Origin: Streptomyces sp. HUAS CB01
Lineage (GTDB): Bacteria; Actinomycetota; Actinomycetes; Streptomycetales; Streptomycetaceae
NCBI RefSeq assembly: GCF_030406905.1
Contig: NZ_CP129137.1
Span: 4,484,001-4,548,000 of the forward strand
Direction: 5' to 3'
DNA: 64,000 bases
Part shown: piece after piece, positions 34,022 to 43,520 of the stretch
How the letters are laid out: every line of letters begins with the position of its first letter
Position numbering within the stretch: position 1 is the first letter of the stretch
Made by a program: the position numbers and the translations under genes
Notes under the pieces: model-generated
The model's input: the letters and a program-made list of their open reading frames with translations, nothing else
Database searches by the model: none
Told to the model about the DNA's origin: nothing

Positions 34022-34756
34022 TCAGGCGACCGCGCCGCCGAACTCGCGCAGCGCGTCCTCGACGATCGTCTGCAGCCGGGCGTGGTGGGCGCCGCGCCAG
34101 TAGACCCGCTCACAGGCCGTGCACTGCGCGAACACGTCGTACGAGCGCTGCGTGCCCTGCTCCAGGTGGTGCTCCACCGCTGCCTTGTCCGTGTCGGCGA
34201 GGCGGCCGTTGCAGGCGGTGCAGCGGGTCCAGGGCTCGAGGGCGGGCGCGAAGCGCTCCAGCACGTCACGGAGCTGGTCGTCGGGGCGGTCGCTGTAGAC
34301 GTACGCCCCGGCCCAGAGCTCCCGGCGGCGCAGCAGCCCCCGGTCCCGGGACAGCATCACGCGCTGCTCGCGCGCCGAGAACGCGGCGAGGGCGGCATCG
34401 CCGATGTCCTCGCTCTCGTACGCGGCGTCGACGCCCAGGAGCCGGAGCCGCCGGGCGAGGGTGCCGAGATGGACGTCGAGGAGGAACCGGAGAGGGGCGC
34501 CCGGCACCCGCTGGGGGCGCTCGACGCCCAGGACCTGGACGTGCTCGCCCTCGGCGGGGACGTACGAGGTCTCGACCCGGCTGCCGTCCACCAGCAGCCG
34601 CCCGGCCTCGGTGAGCGGGACCCCGAGCGACTCGACGACGTGCCCGAGGCTCGACGAACCGTCCGTGACGAGGGGCGTCCGTCCGTCCCGGCGCTCCGCC
34701 GGGACGAAGAGCCGCAGCTCAGGGGCGAAGCTGATGTGGATCTCCGGTCCGTTCAC
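34022..34756 (-). CDS. Mut7-C RNase domain protein with N-terminal ubiquitin-like domain
   Basis: 244 residues from GTG 34756. The N-terminal ~85 residues (IHISFAPELRLFVPAERR, GHVVESLGVPLTEAG) form the Mut7-C-associated ubiquitin-like beta-grasp domain. The rest is Mut7-C, a PIN-like RNase fold (FLLDVHLGTLARRLRLLGVDAAYE, LSRDRGLLRRRELW). It ends in a zinc ribbon with two CxxC pairs, RCTACNGRL and QCTACERVYWRGAHH. It is presumed to cut or bind RNA; no activity is known for bacterial members that I can cite. Monocistronic. Confidence 0.9.
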   Translation of the reverse strand: MNGPEIHISFAPELRLFVPAERRDGRTPLVTDGSSSLGHVVESLGVPLTEAGRLLVDGSRVETSYVPAEGEHVQVLGVERPQRVPGAPLRFLLDVHLGTLARRLRLLGVDAAYESEDIGDAALAAFSAREQRVMLSRDRGLLRRRELWAGAYVYSDRPDDQLRDVLERFAPALEPWTRCTACNGRLADTDKAAVEHHLEQGTQRSYDVFAQCTACERVYWRGAHHARLQTIVEDALREFGGAVA

Positions 34757-35058
34757 GCCGCCAGCATGCCATCGGGCGCACGGCCCCAGCCAGCGGTTTC
34801 CGCCGGGTCCGCGGCATGCCGCGCCACCGTGTCGGCCGCGTTCGCGCCGGAACGCCGGAACGCCGTCCGGGAACCACGTCGTCCGGAACGCCGGCCCGAG
34901 CCTCGCGGCCCGGACTCCGGCCGGACGCACGCCTCTGACGAGGGACCGCGCCTGTGGACCGTCCCTGCGCGGCCCGCTCGCGGAACGACCCCGCCCGACG
35001 CCCGGACCGGCCGCCTCCGCCCCGTACCGAGGCGTCCCGCGCTCGGACCGGGCCTGCC
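34757..35058. other. Intergenic region before the Mut7-C gene
   Basis: No gene recognised. It contains the direct repeat CCGGAACGCC three times between about 34847 and 34900, otherwise nothing notable. Confidence 0.4.
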
Positions 35059-35646
35059 TCAGGGCCTGCCGCCGGTCACGAACCGGTCGTCACCCCTCGG
35101 ATCCGGCTCGGCCCCGCCCGACTCCGGATCGCCGAGATCGAGTCGCCAGTCGTTGCTGCGCAGCGGCGTGCCGGGCGGGTACTCGAAGTCGCACTCCCCG
35201 AGCAGCGAGAAGCCCGCCTTGCGGCACACCGCGTTCGACGGAAGGTTGTCGACGGACGGAAAGGCGTGCAGATGGCGGTGCTCGGACGCCGCGCGGGCCT
35301 CCTCGACGACGGCCAGCGTGGCCGCCGTCGCGATCCCGCGCCCCTGGAAGCCGGGAAGGACGCTCCAGCCCGTCTCCCAGACCTTCCCGCCGCGCCAGGA
35401 CTTCTCCCAGAACCCGATCGAACCGACCGGCTCCCCGCCGTCAGTCAGCACCACGCGGTACATCCGCCCCGCCCCGGACCCGTCCGCGCTCAGGGCCACA
35501 TAGCGCCGGTGCCGCTCGGTGAGCTTCGCCTCCGGCTCGGGTCCTCCGAGGTGCGCCGTCAACTCCGGCGCGTTGAGGGCCCGCAGCAGCTCGAAGTCGT
35601 CGTCCGACCAGGGCTCGATCCGCACAACCGGTGTCGCGTCGTCCAT
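35059..35646 (-). CDS. GNAT family N-acetyltransferase
   Basis: 195 residues starting MDDATPVVRIEPWSDDDFELLRALNAPE. The RimJ/RimL-like GNAT core shows VGSIGFWEKSW, the acetyl-CoA loop VLPGFQGRGIATAATLAVV and FPSVDNLPSNAVCRKAGFSLLGE. The C-terminal tail is low-complexity. Substrate unknown. 47 bp downstream of the AraC gene's stop, same strand. Confidence 0.9.
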   Translation of the reverse strand: MDDATPVVRIEPWSDDDFELLRALNAPELTAHLGGPEPEAKLTERHRRYVALSADGSGAGRMYRVVLTDGGEPVGSIGFWEKSWRGGKVWETGWSVLPGFQGRGIATAATLAVVEEARAASEHRHLHAFPSVDNLPSNAVCRKAGFSLLGECDFEYPPGTPLRSNDWRLDLGDPESGGAEPDPRGDDRFVTGGRP

Positions 35647-35692
35647 GTCCCGCACGGTACGCCACCGGACCGACAACGCCCGGAGCAGCGGC

Positions 35693-36676
35693 TCACCCGG
35701 GCGTCCTGGTCGCCGCGTACGCCGTGGGCGGCACACCGACCGTCGCGGTGAAGTCGCGTACGAGGTGGGCCTGGTCGCTGTAGCCCAGTTCCGCCGCGAG
35801 GGCCGCCCAGTCGGGCTCGGCGCCCCGGGAACGGGGGCCGGCTCCGTCCGCGCCCGGCTCGGCGGTGCGCCCGGCACCACCCGCGGCCCGGCTGTCCGCC
35901 TCCGCCCGCTCCAGGGCCTCGTGGATGCGGTAGCGCAGGACGACCCACTTGGGTCCGACGCCGACGTACGCGGCGAAGAGCCGTTGCAGGGTGCGCGGCG
36001 ACACACCTTCCGCCGCGGCGAGTTGGGCGACCCTGCGGATCGTGCGGTCCGTACGCACCCGTTCCACCAGGGCCATCGCGTGGTCCGCCCGCGGATCGGG
36101 TTCCGGCCGCAGGGCGAGGAGGAAGGCGTCGAGGGCGGCCACCCGGGCGTCCTCCTCGTCGGGGACGACGACGGCCGCGACGTCCACCGGTGCCGGCCCG
36201 CCCGAGGGCCCGACGGAGGCCGCCGTGAAGACGTCCGCAGCGGCCACCCGGCGGCCCGTCCACGCCGACACCGGCCGTCCCGGCGCGAACGGGCGGAACC
36301 CGCCGGGCCGGAACTGCACACCGCAGACCCGCCCGCGCCCCTCCAGCTTCCGGGTGAAGAGGCCGGGACCGATGCCGGCGACCTCGCCCCACGGTTCCTC
36401 GTCCCCGTACCGCTGGAAGACGGCGTTCACCGACGGATGGGGGACGACGTGCGTGACGTACGGCTCGGGAAGGTCCCAGTCGACGAGCCAGTAGTGCTCC
36501 AGATAGGGGCGGAGGGGAGGGGCCGGCGTGCGGCGCCGGAACCGTACGCGTGCGAACAGCTCCGGCGCGTCCACGATCCCCCGGGTGTCGCGCCGCGGCT
36601 CCGGTGCCCCGGCCCCGCGCGCCCCGCCGGCGGGCCCCGGCCCGTCGAACCCTCCGGGCCCGCTCCTGGTCGCCAT
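35693..36676 (-). CDS. AraC family transcriptional regulator (DUF6597-type sensor)
   Basis: 327 residues. After a Gly/Pro-rich start, a sensory domain runs from about 50 (PLRPYLEHYWLVDWDLPEPYVTHVVPHPSVNAVFQ). The AraC HTH follows (about 212-320: RRVAQLAAAEGVSPRTLQRLFAAYVGVGPKWVVLRYRIHEALERA, then AALAAELGYSDQAHLVRDFTATVGVPPTAYA). Between the two helix-turn-helix units an extra Ala/Gly-rich insert (GGAGRTAEPGADGAGPRSRG) is present, longer than usual. Divergent from the 36738 gene, a possible target. Confidence 0.9.
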   Translation of the reverse strand: MATRSGPGGFDGPGPAGGARGAGAPEPRRDTRGIVDAPELFARVRFRRRTPAPPLRPYLEHYWLVDWDLPEPYVTHVVPHPSVNAVFQRYGDEEPWGEVAGIGPGLFTRKLEGRGRVCGVQFRPGGFRPFAPGRPVSAWTGRRVAAADVFTAASVGPSGGPAPVDVAAVVVPDEEDARVAALDAFLLALRPEPDPRADHAMALVERVRTDRTIRRVAQLAAAEGVSPRTLQRLFAAYVGVGPKWVVLRYRIHEALERAEADSRAAGGAGRTAEPGADGAGPRSRGAEPDWAALAAELGYSDQAHLVRDFTATVGVPPTAYAATRTPG

Positions 36677-36737
36677 GCCCGGATCCTATGTCGCGTTTGT
36701 TCAAGACGCCCGGGCCCAGCGGTGCCACCGTTGCCGC

Positions 36738-37307
36738 ATGAAGACCATCAGTGAACTGCTCGCCGCGACCACCGAGCGCGCGCTTCCCGTCGTGCGCGGG
36801 GTGACCGACGACGCGCTCACCGCACCGACCCCCTGCCCCGAGTACGACGTCCGCGCGCTGATCAACCACCTGTTCCAGGTCGTGGTCAACTTCCAGGCGC
36901 TGGCGGCCAAGCAGGACACCGACTTCTCCGAGACGCCCGACCGCACGGCGGAGCGGGACTGGCGGGAGAGCTTCGCCGACGAGACCGCGCGCCTGGCCAA
37001 GGCCTGGGCCGAGCCGGGGGCGGAGGAGGGGGCCACGGGTTCGCTGGGCCTCCCCGCGAGGACCGTGGGGCACATGGTGCTGGCCGATCTGACCGTGCAC
37101 GTATGGGACCTGGCGCGTGCGACCGGTCAGGAGTACGCACCTGACCCCGGGGTGGTGGCGGAACTCGGCCCGGCGGTCGAGGAGATGGCGCCGCAGGCGC
37201 GTCGCTACGGGGCGTTCGGTGAGCCGGTCAGTGTTCCGGCGGACGCGTCACCGTTCGCGCGGGTGCTGGCCGTGACGGGCCGTGATCCGCGGTGGAGTCG
37301 GCGCTGA
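36738..37307 (+). CDS. TIGR03086 family metal-binding protein (DinB/maleylpyruvate isomerase-like)
   Basis: 189 residues: four-helix DinB-like bundle with the conserved entry TPCPEYDVRALINHLFQVV and the later TVGHMVLADLTVHVWDLARATGQ. The His residues of these segments are the expected metal ligands. Proteins of this family may act as mycothiol-dependent transferases or isomerases, not shown for this one. Its 3' end overlaps the convergent membrane-protein gene by 80 bp. Confidence 0.88.
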   Translation: MKTISELLAATTERALPVVRGVTDDALTAPTPCPEYDVRALINHLFQVVVNFQALAAKQDTDFSETPDRTAERDWRESFADETARLAKAWAEPGAEEGATGSLGLPARTVGHMVLADLTVHVWDLARATGQEYAPDPGVVAELGPAVEEMAPQARRYGAFGEPVSVPADASPFARVLAVTGRDPRWSRR

Positions 37308-37647
37308 CGGGGTCGGCGCTCGGCTCGGCACCGACGTCGGCGCCCGTGTCGCCGTTCGCGCCGGCGTCCGGGCCGGCGCAGGCGCCGTCGTACAGCCAGG
37401 CCAGCTTGGCGTAGGCCTCGTCGACGATCTCCTCCGCCGCGGTGAGCATGTCCCGCTCCGCGAGCCGGGCTCCGGCGTGCGCGCGGGGGTGCTCGTAGGC
37501 GTAGACGTAGGAGCACACGCCCGGATACAGGTGACGCGGTTGCACCGCACCGCGCCTGCGTCGTCGCCACCAGCTGTCGCACACCGCGTAGAGACCGCTC
37601 GCGAAGAGCGTCAGCGGGATGCACAGAGCCAGCAGGACGTCAGCCAC
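37228..37647 (-). CDS. Small membrane-anchored protein of unknown function
   Basis: 139 residues from a GTG with GAGGAGG six bases upstream. One N-terminal membrane helix (VLLALCIPLTLFASGLYAV) is followed by a basic WWRRRRRG stop-transfer. A conserved-looking domain comes next (PRHLYPGVCSYVYAYEHPRAHAGARLAERDMLTAAEEIVDEAYAKLAWLYDG), then a low-complexity Ala/Asp/Gly-rich tail. I do not recognise the family. The last 80 bp overlap the end of the convergent DinB-like gene. Confidence 0.65.
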   Translation of the reverse strand: MADVLLALCIPLTLFASGLYAVCDSWWRRRRRGAVQPRHLYPGVCSYVYAYEHPRAHAGARLAERDMLTAAEEIVDEAYAKLAWLYDGACAGPDAGANGDTGADVGAEPSADPVSADSTADHGPSRPAPARTVTRPPEH

Positions 37648-38106
37648 GCCGGACCTCCTCGGGCTCGGGAAACTCGTGTCTCGTGTCAGGACCGTCACGG
37701 CACGTCGGAGCGACTCACGACGGGCGCAGTCCGGACATCGGCAGCCAGGGCGCCCGGCTGGAGTTAGTTCACCGTTCAAAAGGATGTCCGGCAACGGCGC
37801 GTACCCGGCCCGAAGGTGGCCGGGAACGCAGGGTCACCCCAGGACCCTCACCGGACTTTCGCCGTTCGGTTCCGCCGCCTGGCCCCGCGCCGGTGTCCCG
37901 CGCCAGGGGCGTGGCGTGGGGCACCTACCGCGGCCATCGGTCGGCACCGCTCCGGTCGCGTACGCGGGCACGCGCCCTCAGGCCGCCGGTCACGTTCGCG
38001 GACGCCGCTCGTCGGGCTTCCGCGCACCGCCCGTCATTTACAAGCGACTTCCCGTTCGAGAGGCTGGCCGGGGAAGCACCACCCCCTGTCCGTCCGGGAG
38101 TCCGCG
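37648..38106. other. Intergenic region upstream of corA
   Basis: 459 bp without a convincing gene. I looked for a magnesium-responsive leader or riboswitch fold and could not support one by eye. Confidence 0.4.
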
Positions 38107-39228
38107 TTGTCGATGATCCGCACCCTCGGTCGCGCGGTACGCCGCGCCTACCGTCGCACGGTCGACCTGAGCCATCCGGCCCGGTCGCCCCTCGGCAGCG
38201 CGGTCGTCAACTGCGTGGGCTACGCGGACGGAGTGCGGCAGGCCGGGAACTGCCCGGCCGCGGAGGCGCTGCGACGGGTCCGCAAGGAGAACGGCGCCGA
38301 CCCCACGAGCAACAGCTTCGTCTGGCTCGGGCTGCACGAGCCCTCCCGCGAGGAGTTCGAGGAATTCGCCGAGTTGTTCGGGCTGCACCCGCTCACGGTC
38401 GAGGACGCCGTCGACGCGCACAGCAGGCCGAAGGTCGTGCCGTACGACGACACCCTGCTCGCGGTCTTCAAGACGGTCGGGTACGCCGAGCACGCCGAAC
38501 TGACCTCCACCAGCCAGGTGGTGGAGACGGGCGAGATCACGGTGATCACCGGCCGGGACTTCGTGATCACCATCCGGTACGGACGGCACGGCTCGCTCGG
38601 CCCGCTCCGCGAGGCGCTCGAGACCGTTCCCGAACAGTTGGCCAAGGGCCCGTCATCGGTGCTGCACGCCGTGGCGGACTTCGTCGTGGACGAGTACCTC
38701 GCCGTCGCGGACGCCGTCCAGGACGACATCGACGCGGTCGAGTCGGCCGTCTTCTCGGGGCACGCGGGCCGCGGTGCCGCCGGCCGGGGCGAAGCGGGCC
38801 GGATCTACCAGCTCAAGCGGGAACTGCTGGAGTTCAAGCGGGCCATGTCCCCGCTCAGCCGCCCGCTGGCGGCCCTGGCCCACCAGCCCGCGTCGCTGAT
38901 CGCACCGGAGACCAGGCCGTACTTCCGTGACGTCTCCGACCACCTGGCCAGGGCCGGTGAGCAGATCAACGGCTACGACGCGCTGCTGGACTCGATCCTC
39001 CAGGCGCACCTGGCCCAGATGACCGTCGCCCAGAACGAGGACATGCGCAAGATCACGGCGTGGGCGGCCATCGTCGCCGTGCCGACGATGGTCTGCGGGG
39101 CGTACGGGATGAACTTCGAGCACATGCCGTTGACCGGCTCGGTCTACGGCTATCCCCTCGTGATCGCGGTCATCGCCGTCGCCTGCTATGTGATCCACCG
39201 GGGCTTCCGCCGCAACGGCTGGCTCTGA
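38107..39228 (+). CDS. corA: CorA family magnesium/cobalt transporter
   Basis: 373 residues from a TTG with GGGAG six bases upstream (ATG two codons later is the alternative). A long cytoplasmic funnel domain (LHPLTVEDAVDAHSRPKV, FVITIRYG, a long helix with LKRELLEFKRAMSPLSRPL) leads to two C-terminal membrane helices. The signature YGMNFEHMP (GMN at about 334-336) lies between ITAWAAIVAVPTMVCGA and YPLVIAVIAVACYVIHRGF. Uptake of Mg2+ as a pentamer; Co2+ and Ni2+ are possible. Confidence 0.95.
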   Translation: MSMIRTLGRAVRRAYRRTVDLSHPARSPLGSAVVNCVGYADGVRQAGNCPAAEALRRVRKENGADPTSNSFVWLGLHEPSREEFEEFAELFGLHPLTVEDAVDAHSRPKVVPYDDTLLAVFKTVGYAEHAELTSTSQVVETGEITVITGRDFVITIRYGRHGSLGPLREALETVPEQLAKGPSSVLHAVADFVVDEYLAVADAVQDDIDAVESAVFSGHAGRGAAGRGEAGRIYQLKRELLEFKRAMSPLSRPLAALAHQPASLIAPETRPYFRDVSDHLARAGEQINGYDALLDSILQAHLAQMTVAQNEDMRKITAWAAIVAVPTMVCGAYGMNFEHMPLTGSVYGYPLVIAVIAVACYVIHRGFRRNGWL

Positions 39229-39337
39229 GCCGCGCCGACCCGTCCCGCCGGGCCGGCGCCCCCGCCGGGGCCTCCACGGCCGCCGGTTCGGCGCCCCGGT
39301 CCCCGTCGGTCTCCCGGTCCTGCGCCGTTGACCTTGC

Positions 39338-39775
39338 TCAGGGCCAGACCAGGCAGTACGGCTGATGCCCCGCCTCGTGCAGACGATGGCTGAAATCCTG
39401 CCATTCGTGCAGCAGCTGGTAGACGTTGAACGCGTCCCGCGGGCCCCCGCGGTCCGGGACGGTGGACCAGATGAACGCGGCCGCGCCCACCGATTCCTCG
39501 CCGATGTCGCGGAGCGGGTCGACGACCGTCATCGGGAGTTTCACCACGGCGTAATCCGGGTGGAGGACCACGAGCTCGAGCGGGGGCACCTTGTGCAGCG
39601 GCATGCCCTGAATACCCGTGAGAACCATGGCGGCTATCGTCTCGGGTTTGATCTTGGTGAACATTCCGCCCATGCCGAGCTCGTCACCGCCCAGCTCCTC
39701 CGGACGCATGGAAATCGGCACTCGGGCGGCCGTCGCGCCGTCCGGCGCGCCGAAGTACTTGTAGGTCACCCCCAT
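39338..39775 (-). CDS. Conserved actinobacterial hypothetical protein
   Basis: 145 residues from ATG 39775 ([13 protein letters not shown]); the frame extends upstream without similarity. Single soluble alpha/beta domain with many conserved-looking segments ([68 protein letters not shown]). I know it only as a conserved streptomycete protein near hemL; function unknown. Divergent from hemL. Confidence 0.75.
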   Translation of the reverse strand: MGVTYKYFGAPDGATAARVPISMRPEELGGDELGMGGMFTKIKPETIAAMVLTGIQGMPLHKVPPLELVVLHPDYAVVKLPMTVVDPLRDIGEESVGAAAFIWSTVPDRGGPRDAFNVYQLLHEWQDFSHRLHEAGHQPYCLVWP

Positions 39776-40027
39776 ACCGCGGCCACCTCTGTTCTCCACG
39801 GGCTCGGGCGTACCCGCCTCGTGCCGCCGGTGCCGCCCACGCCGGGCAGGGTCGGGACCCAGGTCGTCAGTCCCCTCGCCCAGTCCGCCACCGCGATGCA
39901 TATCTCCACCCGACTGCTTTTAGGACGCACGGCCCCCGCCGCGCAACCCGATCATCGTGACAGTGACCTCCCCCACGGACGTGTGGTGAAACACCTGTCC
40001 GCAAGAACGTCCCGTGCCTCTGACACC

Positions 40028-41344
40028 ATGGATTCCGTGAGCTTTCCCTATGACGCCCCAGTTTCGCAGACGCTTTTCGACCGCGCGTCCCTCGTGACGC
40101 CCGGCGGCGTGAACTCTCCCGTCCGGGCCTTCCGCGCCGTGGGCGGTACACCCCGGTTCATGGTGTCCGGTACCGGCCCGTACCTGACCGACGCGGACGG
40201 CCGCGAGTACGTGGACCTCGTGTGCTCCTGGGGTCCGATGATCCTCGGCCACGCCCACCCCGAGGTCACCGCGGCCGTCCAGGAGGCCGTCGCACGCGGC
40301 ACCTCGTTCGGCACGCCCGGTGAGGGCGAGGTCGCGCTCGCCGAGGAGATCGTGGCCAGGGTCACCCCGGTCGAGCAGGTGAGACTCGTCTCGTCCGGCA
40401 CCGAGGCCACCATGTCGGCGATCCGGCTGGCGCGCGGGTTCACCGGGCGGGCCAAGGTGATCAAGTTCGCCGGCTGCTACCACGGGCACGTGGACGCGCT
40501 GCTGGCGGCGGCCGGCTCCGGCGTGGCCACCTTCGGGTTGCCGGACACCCCCGGTGTCACGGGAGCGCAGGCGGGGGACACGATCGTGCTGCCGTACAAC
40601 GATCCGGACGCGGTCCGCGCGGCCTTCCGGGCGCACCCCGGCGAGATCGCCTGTGTGATCACGGAGGCGTCGCCGGGCAACATGGGCGTGGTGCCGCCGC
40701 TGCCCGGCTTCAACCAGAGCCTCAAGGACGCCTGTGCCGAGAACGGCGCGCTGTACATCTCCGACGAGGTCATGACCGGTTTCCGTACGTCGAAGGCCGG
40801 CTGGTACGGCGTCGACGGCGTCGTACCGGACCTGATGACCTTCGGGAAGGTCATGGGCGGCGGGTTCCCGGCCGCGGCGTTCGGCGGACGTGCCGACGTC
40901 ATGGGGCACCTCGCCCCGGCCGGGCCGGTCTACCAGGCCGGCACCCTCTCCGGGAACCCGGTCGCGACCGCCGCGGGCCTCGCCCAGCTGCGGCTGCTGG
41001 ACGACGCCGCGTACGAGAAGGTCGACGCGGTCTCCACGGTCGTGCGGGGCCTGGTCACGGACGCGCTGGCCAAGGAGGGCGTCGCACACCGGCTGCAGAC
41101 GGCGAGCAACATGTTCTCGGTGTTCTTCACCGACGGCGAGGTCCGGGACTACGAGGACGCGAAGCGCCAGGAAGCCTTCCGCTTCAACGCCTTCTTCCAC
41201 TCGATGCTCTCCCAAGGGGTCTACCTTCCGCCGTCCGCCTTCGAGTCCTGGTTCGTGTCGACCGCCCACGACGACGCGGCCGTCGAGCGGATCGCCGCCG
41301 CGCTGCCCGCCGCCGCCCGTGCCGCCGCGGAGGCCACGGCATGA
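40028..41344 (+). CDS. hemL: Glutamate-1-semialdehyde 2,1-aminomutase
   Basis: 438 residues from ATG 40028 (GTG at 40037 is an alternative). PLP enzyme of class III aminotransferase fold that makes 5-aminolevulinate from the HemA product. [17 protein letters not shown] is the PLP phosphate cup. [14 protein letters not shown] and [12 protein letters not shown] (Asp to the pyridine nitrogen) follow, and the Schiff-base Lys274 is in [18 protein letters not shown]. Its stop overlaps the next gene (ATGA). It is the only C5-pathway gene here outside the rex operon. Confidence 0.97.
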   Translation: MDSVSFPYDAPVSQTLFDRASLVTPGGVNSPVRAFRAVGGTPRFMVSGTGPYLTDADGREYVDLVCSWGPMILGHAHPEVTAAVQEAVARGTSFGTPGEGEVALAEEIVARVTPVEQVRLVSSGTEATMSAIRLARGFTGRAKVIKFAGCYHGHVDALLAAAGSGVATFGLPDTPGVTGAQAGDTIVLPYNDPDAVRAAFRAHPGEIACVITEASPGNMGVVPPLPGFNQSLKDACAENGALYISDEVMTGFRTSKAGWYGVDGVVPDLMTFGKVMGGGFPAAAFGGRADVMGHLAPAGPVYQAGTLSGNPVATAAGLAQLRLLDDAAYEKVDAVSTVVRGLVTDALAKEGVAHRLQTASNMFSVFFTDGEVRDYEDAKRQEAFRFNAFFHSMLSQGVYLPPSAFESWFVSTAHDDAAVERIAAALPAAARAAAEATA

Positions 41345-42033
41345 CCGGTACGGGGATCAATACGGAAAGGACCGTCGTCCATCTCATCCGGCACGGCGAA
41401 GTGGACAATCCGGACGGCGTTCTCTACGGGCGCCGTCCCGGCTACCACCTCTCCGAGCTGGGGCGCCGGATGGCCGACCGCGTCGCCGAGCACCTCGCCG
41501 ACCGTGACGTGACCCACGTCGTGGCCTCCCCGCTGGAGCGGGCGCAGGAGACGGCCGCGCCGATCGCCAAGTCCCACGGTCTGACCCTGGACACGGACGA
41601 GCGGCTGATCGAGGCGGCGAACGTCTTCGAGGGCAAGACCTTCGGGGTCGGCGACGGCGCGCTGCGCAAGCCGGGCAACTGGCGGCACCTGACGAATCCG
41701 TTCCGGCCGTCCTGGGGCGAGCCGTACGTGGACCAGGTGGTGCGCATGATGGGCGCGCTGGGATCCGCCCGGGACGCCGCACGCGGCCACGAGGCGGTCC
41801 TGGTGAGTCACCAGCTGCCGATCTGGATCGTGCGCAGCTATGTGGAGCAGCGCCGGCTCTGGCACGACCCGCGCCGCCGGCAGTGCACGCTCGCGTCGCT
41901 GACAACCTTCACCTTCCAGGGCGACAGGATCGCCTCGGTGGCGTACTCGGAGCCCGCGCGCGATCTCGTTCCGGCGCACCTTCTCGCCGGCGCCAAACCG
42001 GTCAAGGGAAAGTCGAAGGCCTTTGGCGCATAG
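41341..42033 (+). CDS. Histidine phosphatase superfamily protein
   Basis: 230 residues. The RHG motif [27 protein letters not shown] gives the phosphorylated His (about 18). [14 protein letters not shown] and the second catalytic His in [15 protein letters not shown] complete the site. Phosphoglycerate-mutase-like fold; substrate unknown. Translationally coupled to hemL. Confidence 0.92.
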   Translation: MTGTGINTERTVVHLIRHGEVDNPDGVLYGRRPGYHLSELGRRMADRVAEHLADRDVTHVVASPLERAQETAAPIAKSHGLTLDTDERLIEAANVFEGKTFGVGDGALRKPGNWRHLTNPFRPSWGEPYVDQVVRMMGALGSARDAARGHEAVLVSHQLPIWIVRSYVEQRRLWHDPRRRQCTLASLTTFTFQGDRIASVAYSEPARDLVPAHLLAGAKPVKGKSKAFGA

Positions 42034-42148
42034 CCGTCTGGCTGTTCCGCACCCTCCGTGCTAGCCCCTGGAACCTTCGCGTACCGCATGCCATCTCACT
42101 CCATGGGAGTACGTACGGGGACGCGACAGGGAAACGGGGACGGTCGGC

Positions 42149-43396
42149 ATGCGCAACATCACCCGAAGGAACCTGCTGGGAGCGGGACTCGGTGCCGCCG
42201 CAGCCCTCGGCGCCGCGGGCTGCGGCGTCGGTTCGGGCGGCGGCGGGAAGCCGGGGCGGAGCGGAAGTGACGCGGGCGGCGACGGCAAGCCGCCCGGCCC
42301 GGCGAAGAAGCCGGTCCGTCTCATAGGCGACGGCTCGACCGCCGACACGGGAGAGCAGCCGAATCAGCCCGAGACCCCGGTGCCGCTCGAACCGGGGCAG
42401 ACCCCGCCGCAATTCGTGATCTTCTCCTGGGACGGCGCGGGTGAGGTCGGCAACGGCCTCTTCCCGCGTTTCCTGCAACTCGCCAAGGACCACGACGCGG
42501 CGATGACGTTCTTCCTCTCCGGGCTTTATCTGCTGCCCGAGTCCAAGAAGTCGCTCTACCGCCCGCCGAACAACCCGGCCGGCGCCTCCGACATCGGCTA
42601 TCTCACCGACGCGCACATCAAGGACACCCTCACGTACGTCCGCCGGGCGTGGCTCGAAGGGCATGAGATAGGCACCCACTTCAACGGGCACTTCTGCGGC
42701 GGATCGGGTTCCGTCGGCAACTGGACGGCCGCCCAGTGGGAGAACGAGATCGACCAGGCTGTGTCCTTCGTCACGCAGTGGAAGAGCAACAGCGGCTGGA
42801 CGGAACTCGATCCGCTCCCCTTCGACTACCGCAAGGAACTCGTGGGTGCCCGCACCCCCTGTCTGCTCGGCCAGGACAAACTCCTGCCGACCGCGAAGAA
42901 GCTGGGCTGGCGCTACGACGCGAGTTCCCCGGGCGGCCGTCAGAAGTGGCCCGAGAAGCGCGGCGGCCTCTGGGACCTGCCCCTGCAGGCCGTGCCCTTC
43001 CCCGGCCACTCCTTCGAGGTCCTCTCGATGGACTACAACATCCTCGCCAACCAGTCCGGGAATTCGACGAAGGGTGTTCCCGCGCGTTACCCGGGCTGGC
43101 GCAAGCAGGCCACCGAGGCCTATCTCAACGGATTCCGGCGGGCCTACGAGTCCAATCGTGCGCCGTTCTTCATCGGCAACCACTTCGAGCAGTGGAACGG
43201 CGGCATATACATGGACGCCGTCGAGGACGCACTGAAGTCGATGGCCGGGAAGAAGGACGTGCGACTGGTGTCGTTCCGGCAGTTCTGCGACTGGCTGGAC
43301 GTGCAGGATCCGAAGATCCTCACCAGGCTCCGCACCCTCGAGGTCGGACAGTCCCCGGAGGGCGGCTGGAACGCCTTCCTGAAAACCGCCGCGTAG
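42149..43396 (+). CDS. Exported polysaccharide deacetylase-like lipoprotein
   Basis: 415 residues. The twin-arginine signal (TRRNLLGAGLGAAAALG) ends in lipobox AAGC (Cys at about 25), so it is probably a Tat-exported lipoprotein. After a Gly-rich linker the domain opens QFVIFSWDGAGEVGNGLFPRFLQLAKDHDAAMTFFLSG, in the manner of CE4 deacetylases with WDG in motif 1. GHEIGTHFNGHFCGG holds a His pair, followed by GARTPCLLGQ and FIGNHFEQWNGGIYMDAV. The metal triad is only partly recognisable, so catalysis is uncertain. It lies between the haem and cytochrome c genes. Confidence 0.85.
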   Translation: MRNITRRNLLGAGLGAAAALGAAGCGVGSGGGGKPGRSGSDAGGDGKPPGPAKKPVRLIGDGSTADTGEQPNQPETPVPLEPGQTPPQFVIFSWDGAGEVGNGLFPRFLQLAKDHDAAMTFFLSGLYLLPESKKSLYRPPNNPAGASDIGYLTDAHIKDTLTYVRRAWLEGHEIGTHFNGHFCGGSGSVGNWTAAQWENEIDQAVSFVTQWKSNSGWTELDPLPFDYRKELVGARTPCLLGQDKLLPTAKKLGWRYDASSPGGRQKWPEKRGGLWDLPLQAVPFPGHSFEVLSMDYNILANQSGNSTKGVPARYPGWRKQATEAYLNGFRRAYESNRAPFFIGNHFEQWNGGIYMDAVEDALKSMAGKKDVRLVSFRQFCDWLDVQDPKILTRLRTLEVGQSPEGGWNAFLKTAA

Positions 43397-43520
43397 CCGC
43401 GCGGGGAAAGCGGCACGCGGATCCGGCGCGCCACGCTCCTTAACCACTCCTGACAAGGGGCGTTACGGGCAGCAAGGGGGGCGGCCAAGATCTCCTGAAC
43501 CCTCATGCGAAACTTTTCAC

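Noticed and set aside
37648..38106. Magnesium riboswitch or leader before corA
   Set aside because: No convincing conserved stem or leader gene could be drawn by eye.
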